A stretch of DNA of 64,000 nucleotides from Oceanospirillum sp048264105 (GCA_048264105.1 JBLXDJ010000005.1:186001-250000), one strand, 5' to 3'; shown: positions 16,671 through 27,011, counted from the first letter of the stretch. Translations and numbers: made by a program. Notes: generated by a model from the letters alone, not told the origin.

Positions 16671-18296
16671 ATGCATCAGAATATTTACGATATGGGGCTT
16701 GAACAGACGCCCGCGAACTATGAGGCACTGTCTCCGTTAAGCTATCTGAAACGTGCGGCTTCCGTATATCCGAATTACACCGCGCAGATTCACCACGGAG
16801 AAAAAATCACCTGGAAAGAGACCTATCAGCGCGCGGTTCGTCTGGCATCTGCGCTGAACAAAGCCGGTATTCAGAAAGGCGATACCGTTTCATTTATGTC
16901 GCCCAATATTCCTGCACTGTTTGAAGCGCACTTTGGTGTGCCTATGTCCGGTGCTGTTTTAAACGCACTGAACACCCGTCTGGATGCCGAGGCGATCTCT
17001 TTTATTCTTCAGCATGCTGAAACCAAAGTTATTTTCGTAGATCGCGAATTCTCCGATGTGATCTCCCGCGCCGTTAAAATGCTGCATAACAAGCCCCGGA
17101 TCATTGATATTGATGACCCTTTCTATGAAGGCGGCGAGCTGATCGGTGATACCAACTATGAAGACTTTATTGCTGAAGGTGATGAAGACTTTGCCTGGGA
17201 AATGCCAGCCAATGAGTGGGATGCGATCACCCTGAACTACACCTCAGGCACAACCGGTAACCCTAAAGGTGTGGTTTATCATCACCGTGGTGCTTACCTG
17301 AACGCCCAAAGTAATGTGATCTCCTGGGATATGGGTCATCACCCGGTTTATCTGTGGACGTTACCGATGTTCCACTGCAACGGCTGGTGTTTCCCTTGGA
17401 GTGTGGCGCTGGCGTGTGGTGTGAGTGTGAGTCTGCGCCATGTTCGTGTTGAGCCGATTTACGAAGCGATTAAAGAGCAGGGTGTTAACCACTTCTGTGG
17501 TGCGCCGATTGTTCTGAATATGCTGAACAACGCCGATGACGAGATGAAAGCCGGCATCAATCACGAAGTGAAAGTTATGACGGCTGGCGCAGCGCCACCG
17601 GCTTCTGTGATTGAAGGTATGGAAGGCATGGGCTTTAAAGTGACCCATGTTTATGGCCTGACAGAAACGTACGGTCCTTGTGTACTGTGCGAATGGCACA
17701 GTGAGTGGGATGACCTGCCATTGTCTGAGCGTGCCAAAATGAAAGCCCGTCAGGGTGTGCGTGCGCCGATGCAGGAAGGTCTGATGGTGGCTCACCCTGA
17801 GACCATGGAGCCGGTTCCTCAGGATGGTAAAACCATGGGTGAAATCTTCATCCGCGGTAATCTGGTGATGAAGGGGTATCTGAAAAACCCGAACACCACA
17901 GATGAATCTTTCGAGGGTGGCTGGTTCCATTCCGGTGATCTGGCGGTATGGCATGAAGACGGCTATATCGAGATCAAAGACCGCTCCAAAGATGTGATTA
18001 TTTCCGGTGGTGAAAACATCTCCTCCATCGAGGTGGAAGATGTGCTTTATCGTCACCCTAAGATTATGGAAGCGGCAGTGGTTGCTAAGCCGGATGAAAA
18101 ATGGGGTGAAACCCCGTGTGCATTCGTTGCTCTGAATCCGGGTGCTGAACTGAGCGAAGCGGAAGTGATCCAGTTCTGCCGTGACAACATGGCGAACTTT
18201 AAAGCACCGAAGAATGTCGTTTTTGGCGATCTGCCAAAAACGTCTACCGGCAAGATCCAGAAGTTTATGCTGCGTGATCGTGCCAAGGAGCTTTAA
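16671..18296 (+). CDS. Acyl-CoA synthetase (AMP-forming), DmdB/AlkK-like
   Basis: A 541-residue ANL-family ligase that adenylates a carboxylic acid and transfers it to CoA. Phosphate-binding loop YTSGTTGNPKG begins at residue 190; the A5 motif VYGLTETYGPC and A8 hinge with DRSKDVIISGGENISS are present, as is the C-terminal catalytic lysine in KTSTGKIQK. The segment WTLPMFHCNGWCFPW is typical of the group containing medium-chain ligases and methylmercaptopropionyl-CoA ligase DmdB; the true substrate cannot be told from sequence alone. It is monocistronic, ended by the hairpin at 18395. Confidence 0.9.
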   Translation: MHQNIYDMGLEQTPANYEALSPLSYLKRAASVYPNYTAQIHHGEKITWKETYQRAVRLASALNKAGIQKGDTVSFMSPNIPALFEAHFGVPMSGAVLNALNTRLDAEAISFILQHAETKVIFVDREFSDVISRAVKMLHNKPRIIDIDDPFYEGGELIGDTNYEDFIAEGDEDFAWEMPANEWDAITLNYTSGTTGNPKGVVYHHRGAYLNAQSNVISWDMGHHPVYLWTLPMFHCNGWCFPWSVALACGVSVSLRHVRVEPIYEAIKEQGVNHFCGAPIVLNMLNNADDEMKAGINHEVKVMTAGAAPPASVIEGMEGMGFKVTHVYGLTETYGPCVLCEWHSEWDDLPLSERAKMKARQGVRAPMQEGLMVAHPETMEPVPQDGKTMGEIFIRGNLVMKGYLKNPNTTDESFEGGWFHSGDLAVWHEDGYIEIKDRSKDVIISGGENISSIEVEDVLYRHPKIMEAAVVAKPDEKWGETPCAFVALNPGAELSEAEVIQFCRDNMANFKAPKNVVFGDLPKTSTGKIQKFMLRDRAKEL

Positions 18297-18394
18297 GGCT
18301 TATCCAGGCCTTATGGCTCTGATGGACTGACCGGAATAACTCGCTTCGGTCGTCCATCCTTTCCTGTCTGTAAATTTTGCCCGGATTGGGCCTG

Positions 18395-18420
18395 AGGGAG
18401 CGCATTGCGCTCCCTTTTTT
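18395..18420 (+). terminator. Intrinsic terminator after acyl-CoA synthetase
   Basis: AGGGAGCGCA / TGCGCTCCCT stem with a minimal loop, followed directly by TTTTTT. Confidence 0.9.
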
Positions 18421-18584
18421 ATGGTCTGCATTCTTCTGCCGTAATGCTGTCAGAATGACAGGTCTTAAACTTATAATGATGTTTCTGGTCTATTGAGGTA
18501 TCGGGCAGTTTCTTGGTTTCAATCATTAAGTGCTACCCTTAGATCAACGAAGCCGGTTAGCTTTCATTTGGTTTGTCTGATTAA

Positions 18585-18617
18585 TAAAACAAACGTGCGT
18601 TTCAATCGTTTGTTTTA
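18585..18617. promoter_or_regulatory. PsrA-like operator within a larger palindrome, upstream of fadD
   Basis: CAAAC-GTGC-GTTTC at 18590-18603 fits the PsrA consensus (G/C)AAAC-N2-4-GTTT(G/C). It overlaps a perfect 11-bp inverted repeat, TAAAACAAACG (18585-18595) and CGTTTGTTTTA (18607-18617). PsrA is a TetR-family fatty-acid sensor known from Pseudomonas. The site lies about 105-135 bp upstream of fadD, so fatty-acid induction of fadD is the likely consequence. Confidence 0.6.
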
Positions 18618-18719
18618 CTTTTATTTGTAACTGGTTTATGTTGGTTCGCATAAAGATAACAACCTCTGTAGCTCCCTTGCGAGTGAGCCAATAACAATAA
18701 AGAAACGGGAGAAGAAGTC

Positions 18720-20411
18720 ATGATGAGTCCGTTCTTCAAAGAGCGCTTTCCGGAAGACGTATCCAGCGAGATCGATCTTACCGCGTACAGCTCTGTACTG
18801 GATGTTCTCGATGAGGCCTGCAAGCGGTTTGCTGATCGCCCTGCCTTTTCCAACATGGGTAAATGCGTCACCTTTGCTGAGCTGGATGTCTTAGCCCGTG
18901 ATTTTGCCGCGTATCTGCAAAACCATCTTGGCCTTAAGCCGGGAGAGCGGATCGCGATTCAGTTGCCGAATACCCTGCAATATCCCATCGCCCTGTTTGG
19001 TGCGCTGCGCGCCGGACTGGTTGTGGTGAATACCAATCCGTTGTACACCGAGCGTGAGATGCGCCATCAGTTCCAGGATTCCGGCGCTAAGGCTCTGGTC
19101 GTGCTGGCGAATATGGCGCATCTGGCTGAAAAAGTACTGCCGGATACCGGCATCGAGCATGTCATTATCACCGAACTGGGTGATATGCACAGTTTTGTAA
19201 AACGTAATCTGATCAATAGCGTTGTGCGCTATGTGAAAAAGATGGTGCCGGATTACAGTATTCCGAATGCGATCGCTTACCGTGACGTTTTATCCATTGG
19301 TAAAGTGCTGCCTCTGCAGGAGCATCATGCACAATCAGAAGATCTGGCTGTGCTGCAATACACCGGCGGTACTACCGGTGTTGCCAAAGGGGCTATGCTG
19401 AGTCACCGCAATCTGGTGGCGAATATGCTTCAGGCGCGCATTATCCTGAACACCATCCTGGACGAAGGCAAAGAGAGCATTGTGTTGCCTCTGCCGATGT
19501 ATCATATCTATACCTTTACCGTCAGTCTGGTGCTGATGGAGTCCGGTAACCACTCTCTGCTGGTGACCAACCCAAGAGATCTGCCTGCCTTTGTCAAAGA
19601 GCTGGGTAAAAACGAATTTACCGGTTTTGTCGGTCTGAACACCCTGTTTGTGGCGCTGGCTAACCGTGACGATTTTAAACAGCTGGATTTCTCCAAGCTG
19701 AAACTGACGATCTCCGGTGGTATGGCGCTGACCCACGCTGCTGAAGAAGAGTGGCATGCCATTACCGGTTGTCACATCAATGAAGGTTACGGCATGACTG
19801 AAACCTCGCCGATTGTGACATTCAATATTCCGTGTAAATCACAGTTGGGTTCTATCGGTTTACCTGTGCCATCAACCGATCTGAAAACGGTAGATGATGA
19901 AGGTAATGACCTGCCCCACGGTGAAGTCGGTGAGCTGTGCGTTAAAGGCCCGCAGGTGATGATGGGTTACTGGAAGAATCAGGCCGCTACCGATGAGATG
20001 ATTGATGCTGATCAGTGGCTGCACACCGGTGATATGGCGGTGATTCAGGATGATGGTTTTACCCGTATTGTGGACCGTAAGAAGGATATGATTAACGTAT
20101 CCGGCTTCAACGTGTACCCGAATGAAGTGGAAGATGTGATCGTTTCCCATAAGGGCATTATTGAAGCGGCTGCTGTAGGTGTTCCTGATGGTAAGACCGG
20201 AGAGGCGATTAAGGTCTTCCTGGTGCGTCGTGATAACAACCTGACCGTTAAAGAGGTTCAGGAGTATTGCCGCAGTCATCTGACCGGTTACAAGGTGCCT
20301 AAGCAGGTTGAGTTCCGTGATGAGCTGCCAAAGACCAATGTTGGTAAAGTGCTGCGCCGTACATTACGGGATGAAGAGCTGGCAAAAATTAAGCAGGAGG
20401 AGGCCGCCTGA
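18720..20411 (+). CDS. fadD: Long-chain acyl-CoA synthetase FadD
   Basis: A 563-residue long-chain fatty acyl-CoA ligase, the entry step of beta-oxidation, peripheral to the inner membrane. The phosphate-binding loop YTGGTTGVAKG begins at residue 214, the A5 region reads GYGMTETSP, the fatty-acid signature region DGWLHTGD is represented by DQWLHTGDMAVIQDDG, and the C-terminal catalytic Lys lies in KTNVGKVLRR. Length matches FadD (about 560). Two ATG codons stand in tandem (18720, 18723) behind GGGAG. A PsrA-like operator lies upstream and a terminator follows. Confidence 0.95.
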   Translation: MMSPFFKERFPEDVSSEIDLTAYSSVLDVLDEACKRFADRPAFSNMGKCVTFAELDVLARDFAAYLQNHLGLKPGERIAIQLPNTLQYPIALFGALRAGLVVVNTNPLYTEREMRHQFQDSGAKALVVLANMAHLAEKVLPDTGIEHVIITELGDMHSFVKRNLINSVVRYVKKMVPDYSIPNAIAYRDVLSIGKVLPLQEHHAQSEDLAVLQYTGGTTGVAKGAMLSHRNLVANMLQARIILNTILDEGKESIVLPLPMYHIYTFTVSLVLMESGNHSLLVTNPRDLPAFVKELGKNEFTGFVGLNTLFVALANRDDFKQLDFSKLKLTISGGMALTHAAEEEWHAITGCHINEGYGMTETSPIVTFNIPCKSQLGSIGLPVPSTDLKTVDDEGNDLPHGEVGELCVKGPQVMMGYWKNQAATDEMIDADQWLHTGDMAVIQDDGFTRIVDRKKDMINVSGFNVYPNEVEDVIVSHKGIIEAAAVGVPDGKTGEAIKVFLVRRDNNLTVKEVQEYCRSHLTGYKVPKQVEFRDELPKTNVGKVLRRTLRDEELAKIKQEEAA

Positions 20412-20444
20412 TCAGGGTGCGCTGACTGCTGACGATATAAGATC

Positions 20445-20467
20445 AAGGGGCTTCGGCCCCTTTTTTT
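20445..20467 (+). terminator. Intrinsic terminator after fadD
   Basis: AAGGGGC-TTC-GGCCCCTT hairpin with a seven-T tail. Confidence 0.92.
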
Positions 20468-20655
20468 GTGTCTGACTGTTTTATCTCAGCGGTTTTTGCT
20501 GTGTTAAGAAGTCGCCGCTTATCAGGCTGTTACCGGAAATCTTCTGCGTTTTTTAGTCAAACAGGTTAAAATGCCCGCCTTTAAATACGACATCATTAAA
20601 GATACGTTGCGTTTTACCGGACACGCGTTGAGTTTCACCAGAGGTTTCTTCCTGC

Positions 20656-23600
20656 ATGGCTTCAGACAATACCCCGCGAACAGAGGCACCGGAACAGTCG
20701 GATGCTGTAAAACCAAGCTTTGATTCCGCTGAAGTTGAGTCCGCGCTGGATCAGGTTTTACTCAAAGATCGTTTCCGGCTGCAGCAGAGTTGGCGACAGG
20801 CACTGAAGCAGAAAGACAGTGATAAGCAGCAAAAGCTGGCGCAGCAGATACTGCGTTCAGCAGAAAAAGCTGATCGGCGCGCCAAGCTGATTCCCAAGGT
20901 GGAATACCCGGAAAACCTGCCGGTCAGCCAGAAAAAAGCCGATATTGCCGAGGCGATCCAAAACAATCAGGTTGTGGTTATCGCCGGTGAAACCGGTTCT
21001 GGTAAGACCACGCAGATTCCGAAAATCTGCCTTGAACTTGGTTTAGGCGCTAAAGGCCTGATCGGCCATACCCAGCCACGCCGTCTTGCGGCACGGACAG
21101 TCGCTGACCGTGTTGCCGAAGAGCTGAAAGTGCCTTTGGGTGAACAGGTGGGTTATCAGGTGCGTTTTACCGATCAGGTGACGGATAACACCCTGGTCAA
21201 GCTGATGACCGACGGTATTCTGCTGGCAGAAACCCAGAATGATCGTTTTCTTAACCGCTATGAAGTGATCATCATCGATGAGGCCCATGAGCGCAGCCTC
21301 AATATTGATTTCCTTTTAGGCTATCTGAAGCAGCTGCTGCCGAAACGCCCTGATCTTAAACTGATTATCACCTCTGCAACCATCGACGTAGAACGCTTCT
21401 CCAAACACTTCAGTAATGCGCCGGTGATTGAAGTGTCCGGCCGTACCTTCCCTGCCGATGTGCTGTATCGCCCTCTGATGGAGCTGGAAGAGGATGAAGA
21501 ACGCGACTTTGACCAGTACCTGCATCAGGGCATTCTGGAAGCAGTTGAAGAGATCGGTCAGATCGAGCGTGAGCGCAAATGGGGGACAGGACCGCGCGAT
21601 ATTCTGATCTTCCTGCCCGGTGAGCGGGAGATTCGGGAAACCGCCGAAGTGCTGCGTAAGGCCAATCTTCGCGGTACGGAAATTCTGCCACTGTACGCCC
21701 GCTTAAGTGCCAAAGAGCAGAACAAGGTGTTCCAGAGCCACGCCGGTCGTCGTATTGTGCTCTCCACCAACGTGGCAGAAACCTCTCTGACTGTGCCGGG
21801 TATCCGCTATGTGATTGATCCGGGTACCGCCCGCATCAGCCGTTACAGCTACCGTTCCAAGGTGCAGCGCCTGCCGGTAGAAGCGATCTCTCAGGCCAGT
21901 GCCAATCAGCGTAAAGGCCGTTGTGGTCGTATCGCGGAAGGTTGCTGTATCCGTTTGTACAGCGAAGAAGACTTTATGGGGCGGCCGGAGTTTACCGACC
22001 CTGAGATCCGCCGTACCAATCTTGCTTCGGTGATTCTGCAGATGCTGAATCTGCGTCTGGGCAAGATCGAATCCTTCCCCTTTGTGGATAAACCCGATAA
22101 CCGTTTTATCCGTGATGGTTTCCGCCTGCTGCATGAACTGGGTGCCGTGGATGATAAAGAACGCCTGACCAAAGTAGGTCGTATGCTGGCGCGTCTGCCG
22201 ATTGACCCGCGCATCGGCCGTATGGTGCTTTCAGGAGCAGAGCATGGTGCGCTAAACGAAGTGCTGATTATCGCCAGTGCCCTGAGTGCTCAGGACCCGC
22301 GTGAGCGCCCGCACGATAAACAGCAGGCTGCCGATGAGAAGCATCGTCAGTGGAAAGACGATCATTCTGATTTCCTGGCCTATGTGAATCTCTGGAACGG
22401 TTATGAGGAACAGCGTCAGGAGCTGTCCAACAGTCAGTTCCGTAAATGGTGTCACAAGAACTTCCTCTCCTACCTGCGCATGCGTGAATGGCGGGATGTG
22501 CATCATCAGCTGAAGCTGATGAGTAAAGAGCTGAAGCTGGAATTCAACACGAATCCGGCGGGCACCGCTAATCTGCACAAGTCGCTCTTACCCGGCCTTT
22601 TGAGTCATCTGGGGATGAAGCTGGAAGACCGGGAATATCTCGGGGCGCGTAACCGGAAATTCCATATTTTCCCCGGCTCCAGCCTGTTTAAGAAACAGCC
22701 CAAGTGGATGATGGCGGCGGAGCTGGTGGAAACCAGTCGACTTTACGCCCGTCAGGTGGCCAAAATTGAGCCGGAATGGGTAGAGCGCTACGCCAAACAC
22801 CTGACCAAGCGCAGCTACAGCGAACCGCACTGGGAAAAGAAACGAGCTCAGGTGGTGGCTGATGAGAAGGTCACGCTTTATGGCTTACCGGTGGTGCCTA
22901 ACCGACGGGTGCATTATGGTCCCATCGATCCTGTGGTCTCCCGTGAGATCTTTATTCGTAGCGGTTTGGTAGAAGGCGAATACGACAGCAAAGCACCATT
23001 TTACCGTTACAACCAGCAGGCGATTGCCGATGTCGAGCAGTTGGAATCCAAGGTGCGCCGCCGGGATATTCTGGTGGATGATGACACCCTGTTCCGCTTC
23101 TACGATGAGCGAATTCCGGAAGGGATCTATAACGGTGCCAGCTTTGAGAAATGGCGTAAAACCGCTGAAAAGGATGATTCGCAGATTCTGTTCTTTGATC
23201 CTGATGCCCTGAAACAGCGTGATCCCGATGAAGTTGAGCTGGAGACGCAATATCCTGATCAGCTGGGTCTGGAAGGGATGCGTCTGTCGCTGGATTATAA
23301 GTTTGAGCCGGACAACAAACAGCAGGATGGTGTCAGTATTCAGGTTCCTGTCGCCGGTTTGCAGCAGGTGAATGAACATCGGCTGGAATGGCTGGTGCCC
23401 GGTATGCTGCGGGAGAAATGCATCGCCCTGATCAAGAATCTGCCCAAGCAGGTGCGTAAGAACTTTGTACCGATTCCGGATTATGTCGACCAGATTTTGC
23501 CGTTGCTGGAACCCTGTGATGAGCCGCTGACGGATCATCTGGCAGAGCGCCTGCGCCGTAAAACCGGCCTGCGTATCGATCCGGCCCTGTGGCAGACCGA

Positions 23601-24630
23601 TACTCTGGAGCCCCACCTTAAGATGCTGATTCAGGTGGTGGATACCAAAGGCAAGGTGATCGGCCAGTCCCGTGATCTGGCAGAGCTTCTGGAGCAGTTC
23701 TCCGGTCACTCTGTAGCTGAGGTGCGTATCAGTGGTGATGACAGCTTTAAGCGGCAGGGACTGACGGAATGGCCAGCCGATCTGAAGTTACCACAGGTAC
23801 TTGAGCAGGAGCAGCAGGGGATTGTGCTGAAGGCGTTTCCTGCACTGGTGGACAGGAAAACCAGTGTCGATGTCAGCCTGTTTGATCTGCAGGGAGAAGC
23901 TGATGCCAATCACTGGCCCGGCGTGCGTCGCCTTTTGATGCTGGCGCTGCCACAGCAGGTGAAGTGGATTGAGAAATCCCTGCCGCAACTGAATCAAACC
24001 GCTTTGCTGTTCAACAGCTTAGGTAAAAAAGAGCAGTTTGTTCAGGATCTGCAACTGGCAGTCTTTGATCGCGTGTTTAAAGGTGATCATGGGTCAGAAG
24101 GCCGTGACCTGCCCCGCGATGCCGACACTTTTGCAGCTTTGCTTAATGAAAGGAAAGAACTGATCGGTAAAGAGGCGGAAGCCTTATTGAAGCTTTGCCA
24201 TAGAATCCTTAAATTAAATCATGAGATTCACAAACGCTTAAAGGGTAAAATCCCTCTGGCGCTGGCGTTTATTTACAGCGATATTCGTTTTCAGCTGGAA
24301 CATCTGGTCTATCCCGGTTTCTTACATCAGACCGGCCCGGAGTGGCTGGAAGCGCTGCCGCGCTACCTTGAGGGTATCCTGATCCGACTGGATAAGTCCG
24401 GTATTAATCGCGGGCGGGACCAGCTCTGGAGTCAGGAGCTGGCGGATCTCTGGGAAAAATATCAAACCAAAGCAGAACAACTAAAGCAGCGTGAAGGCAG
24501 TGCCAACCGGTTATTACCTTTCAGATGGATGTTGGAAGAGTACCGGATATCTCTGTTTGCACAGCAACTTGGCACCGCTATGCCGGTCTCGGCAAAACGG
24601 CTGGATAAACTATGGAGTGAGTTAACCTGA
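20656..24630 (+). CDS. hrpA: ATP-dependent RNA helicase HrpA
   Basis: A 1324-residue DEAH-box helicase. Walker A GETGSGKT is at residues 111-118, DEAH at 208-211, SAT motif III in LIITSATID, and motif VI QRKGRCGR near 417. Helicase-associated, OB-fold and the long DUF3418 C-terminal region typical of HrpA follow. In E. coli HrpA acts on mRNA processing and stalled ribosomes. Length fits full-length HrpA (about 1300). Its stop overlaps the start of the next gene by one base (TGATG at 24628-24632), indicating coupling. Confidence 0.96.
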   Translation: MASDNTPRTEAPEQSDAVKPSFDSAEVESALDQVLLKDRFRLQQSWRQALKQKDSDKQQKLAQQILRSAEKADRRAKLIPKVEYPENLPVSQKKADIAEAIQNNQVVVIAGETGSGKTTQIPKICLELGLGAKGLIGHTQPRRLAARTVADRVAEELKVPLGEQVGYQVRFTDQVTDNTLVKLMTDGILLAETQNDRFLNRYEVIIIDEAHERSLNIDFLLGYLKQLLPKRPDLKLIITSATIDVERFSKHFSNAPVIEVSGRTFPADVLYRPLMELEEDEERDFDQYLHQGILEAVEEIGQIERERKWGTGPRDILIFLPGEREIRETAEVLRKANLRGTEILPLYARLSAKEQNKVFQSHAGRRIVLSTNVAETSLTVPGIRYVIDPGTARISRYSYRSKVQRLPVEAISQASANQRKGRCGRIAEGCCIRLYSEEDFMGRPEFTDPEIRRTNLASVILQMLNLRLGKIESFPFVDKPDNRFIRDGFRLLHELGAVDDKERLTKVGRMLARLPIDPRIGRMVLSGAEHGALNEVLIIASALSAQDPRERPHDKQQAADEKHRQWKDDHSDFLAYVNLWNGYEEQRQELSNSQFRKWCHKNFLSYLRMREWRDVHHQLKLMSKELKLEFNTNPAGTANLHKSLLPGLLSHLGMKLEDREYLGARNRKFHIFPGSSLFKKQPKWMMAAELVETSRLYARQVAKIEPEWVERYAKHLTKRSYSEPHWEKKRAQVVADEKVTLYGLPVVPNRRVHYGPIDPVVSREIFIRSGLVEGEYDSKAPFYRYNQQAIADVEQLESKVRRRDILVDDDTLFRFYDERIPEGIYNGASFEKWRKTAEKDDSQILFFDPDALKQRDPDEVELETQYPDQLGLEGMRLSLDYKFEPDNKQQDGVSIQVPVAGLQQVNEHRLEWLVPGMLREKCIALIKNLPKQVRKNFVPIPDYVDQILPLLEPCDEPLTDHLAERLRRKTGLRIDPALWQTDTLEPHLKMLIQVVDTKGKVIGQSRDLAELLEQFSGHSVAEVRISGDDSFKRQGLTEWPADLKLPQVLEQEQQGIVLKAFPALVDRKTSVDVSLFDLQGEADANHWPGVRRLLMLALPQQVKWIEKSLPQLNQTALLFNSLGKKEQFVQDLQLAVFDRVFKGDHGSEGRDLPRDADTFAALLNERKELIGKEAEALLKLCHRILKLNHEIHKRLKGKIPLALAFIYSDIRFQLEHLVYPGFLHQTGPEWLEALPRYLEGILIRLDKSGINRGRDQLWSQELADLWEKYQTKAEQLKQREGSANRLLPFRWMLEEYRISLFAQQLGTAMPVSAKRLDKLWSELT

Positions 24631-25574
24631 TGGCTTTAGATCGCCAAATTATCGAAGAGCGTATCTCTTTACCGGTAACCCCGATGATGACTGCGGGTCT
24701 GCATCGTTTTACCCCCCGCAACGGTGAAGTAAAGGGAACGGTGCTGATGCTGCATGGCTTAATGCAGGGAAGTGATGTGTTCTTTGATCAGGTTCGGGGC
24801 GGAGGACTCGCCTTTTACCTGGCTGAAAAAGGGTACGATGTTTTTGTCTGCCAGTTACGGGGGCGTGATGCCACCAATGAACAACTGAAGCTTGAGCCCT
24901 TTGGGCTGAAGCAGATTCTGCAGGAAGACCTGCCTCTGATCTGGTCATCGGTCGAAAAACGTTGCCGCCATCAGGATATCTATCTGGTGGGTTATCAGTT
25001 TGGCAGCCTGCTCTGGAGCGCCATGATCGCCCGACAGCCGGAGCTTCTGGACAAGGTGCGCGGCATTCTGCATTTCTGTCCGCAGCGGGCACTGATCCCG
25101 GGCGGGAAGCGCAAGAATTTCTGGTATGACTTCCTCGAACGCAGCATGATGCCCAAACTGGGTAAGTTGCTGGGCTTTGTCCCCTCTCAGCGCTTTAAAA
25201 TCGGTAACAGGAATGAGTCACTGCCGCTCTACTCGGATGCACTGCAATGGCGTACCGGCGAGTGGAAAGATCAGTGGGATGGTTTTGATTATCTCAGTGC
25301 GATGGAGAAGCTAGACCTGCCGCCAAGCCTTTATTTTGTCACCTTAAAGCAAGCGTGGCGCGGGCTGGAACATGATTGCCGGGCCTATATGTTTGAGTTG
25401 GGCCATCACAATGGCCGTATGATCAAACTCGGCTCAAAAGTGGGTAATAAGGCCAACTATGCGCGCAATGAATTGTGCACGCATCTGAAAGCGGAAGAGG
25501 ATTACTTCCCGCTGATACTGGAATGGATGAAAGAAGTTTTGCCTCAGGAACAGGAAGCCTCTGCGGCCTCTTAA
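24630..25574 (+). CDS. Alpha/beta-hydrolase-fold protein without nucleophile serine
   Basis: A 314-residue protein with the hydrolase strand-turn VLMLHGLMQGSDVF (about 38-51), but the nucleophile elbow reads G121-Y-Q-F-G125: glutamine replaces the expected serine of GxSxG. A late histidine pair (ELGHHNGR) is present. Either it is a non-catalytic hydrolase-fold protein, or it uses other residues. The start codon overlaps the hrpA stop. Residues 150-210 are basic (GGKRKNFWYDF), which would suit an RNA- or membrane-surface role linked to HrpA; that is inference. Confidence 0.8.
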   Translation: MALDRQIIEERISLPVTPMMTAGLHRFTPRNGEVKGTVLMLHGLMQGSDVFFDQVRGGGLAFYLAEKGYDVFVCQLRGRDATNEQLKLEPFGLKQILQEDLPLIWSSVEKRCRHQDIYLVGYQFGSLLWSAMIARQPELLDKVRGILHFCPQRALIPGGKRKNFWYDFLERSMMPKLGKLLGFVPSQRFKIGNRNESLPLYSDALQWRTGEWKDQWDGFDYLSAMEKLDLPPSLYFVTLKQAWRGLEHDCRAYMFELGHHNGRMIKLGSKVGNKANYARNELCTHLKAEEDYFPLILEWMKEVLPQEQEASAAS

Positions 25575-25601
25575 ACCTGAGTCTCCGGATATGGGGCAGG
25601 T

Positions 25602-26924
25602 ATGCTCGAACGGATCTCTACAGCCATGAAGCCCTCTGTGATCGCGTCTTATCACCTTTTGGCGACGGGCATAAAGCGGTCACTGTCAGCTCTTTTGGTG
25701 CTGGGCATTGCTCAAACAGCCTGGGCTGCCAAGGCGAATCAGGATCTGGAGCTGGGTATGCTGGCCCGTGCGCAGCTGGAAGATCATCGGGGAATTTCGC
25801 AGGCAGAAACACTCTCTCTGCAGGAAGCAGCCGGTTTACCCTTGTTTCGTGTCTTTCTTCAGGGGCAGGTTGCCCCGCGAGCCGAAATTTATGTCGCTCT
25901 GCATGCGGATGATATCCGTCTGCAGCTGGCGGAAGCGAATGTGGGTTATCTGCTGACCCCGCAACCGGCCAGTGCTCTGTCTGACCCGCGAACCGGTCGG
26001 GGTTCTCTTCGCTCAACGGCTTTTAGAGGAGCGGGCCAACGCTCAGATACAGCCCCCGGTTTTTGGTTACACCTTGGCCGCATGCCGGAAAGTTATGGCC
26101 TGCAGAGTCAGACCCGGCCTGAAGACAAAATTCTGAGTGCTTCCCATATCGCGTCATCTCAACTGGCGAACCATCGTTACCCTGAAGGTCTCCGCCTGAG
26201 CCAGCTGTCTGATGATGTGACGACTCAATTGGGTATATTCCGGGATCATCAGGTCAGTGTGGTTTCTTCCGATGATCAGCCCTGGTCAGCGGCGCTTCGG
26301 CTTGCCGGACGTTCTGCATTAACGGATTACGGTCAGTTTCAGGTCGGCTTCAGCCTTGGCCTGAAAGATATCTTTGTCGGTAGCCGTTGGCGTGAGACGG
26401 ACATGGCCCTTGATGAAGGCTTTGCGCATTCAGCGCTTATTTCCCCTGTTTCGCTGTTTAAAACAGAAGCGAATGCTGTCGACAGTGAACAGCGGGGTGC
26501 ACTGGAATTTGTCTGGCACCGTAAAGGTTTTACCCTTCAGACAGAAAGTTTTTATCGTCAGATAAATGCGGTGCATGAAGGTGTTGATGCGTCCCTGAAT
26601 GGACATTATGTTGAGCTGAGCTGGCTGACAAAAGGAGAGCGACGCTCTTTCAATAACCGTGGCATCTTAAACCATGCCAGACCGCAGGGAGCATGGGGAA
26701 GTTTTGAATGGGTAGCCGGTGTTGATTCTGTCTCCATGCACAGGTCTGATACGGACGCTTCATCCCGCGCTTATGACTGGTTTTTAGGTCATAACTGGTA
26801 CGCCAATCCCAATGTGAAACTTTATTCCCTCTGGCGTTACACCGATGCCGGAGCTGTGTTCACTGCGGATGGAAATGATGGCTACGGCCATGGTGTCCGG
26901 CTTGGGGCGCAGCTTACTCTTTAA
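25602..26924 (+). CDS. Outer-membrane porin-like protein
   Basis: A 440-residue exported protein. The hydrophobic signal LSALLVLGIAQTAWAAKA sits near residues 27-44; the N-region is long, so a start at 25626 is also possible. The rest has alternating beta-strand patterns with aromatic girdles, for example WFLGHNWYANPNVKLYSLWRY, and ends GVRLGAQLTL, consistent with a beta-barrel. It resembles phosphate-selective porin O/P proteins in layout, but the ligand is unknown. It follows the hydrolase gene after 27 bp. Confidence 0.65.
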   Translation: MLERISTAMKPSVIASYHLLATGIKRSLSALLVLGIAQTAWAAKANQDLELGMLARAQLEDHRGISQAETLSLQEAAGLPLFRVFLQGQVAPRAEIYVALHADDIRLQLAEANVGYLLTPQPASALSDPRTGRGSLRSTAFRGAGQRSDTAPGFWLHLGRMPESYGLQSQTRPEDKILSASHIASSQLANHRYPEGLRLSQLSDDVTTQLGIFRDHQVSVVSSDDQPWSAALRLAGRSALTDYGQFQVGFSLGLKDIFVGSRWRETDMALDEGFAHSALISPVSLFKTEANAVDSEQRGALEFVWHRKGFTLQTESFYRQINAVHEGVDASLNGHYVELSWLTKGERRSFNNRGILNHARPQGAWGSFEWVAGVDSVSMHRSDTDASSRAYDWFLGHNWYANPNVKLYSLWRYTDAGAVFTADGNDGYGHGVRLGAQLTL

Positions 26925-27011
26925 TGGGTTTGTTCTTTAATCTGCTTATATCTTACGGCGACCCTTTGAGTGGATCTGTCGCCGGTTATTTCAATTCTTC
27001 TGGATTATGCG

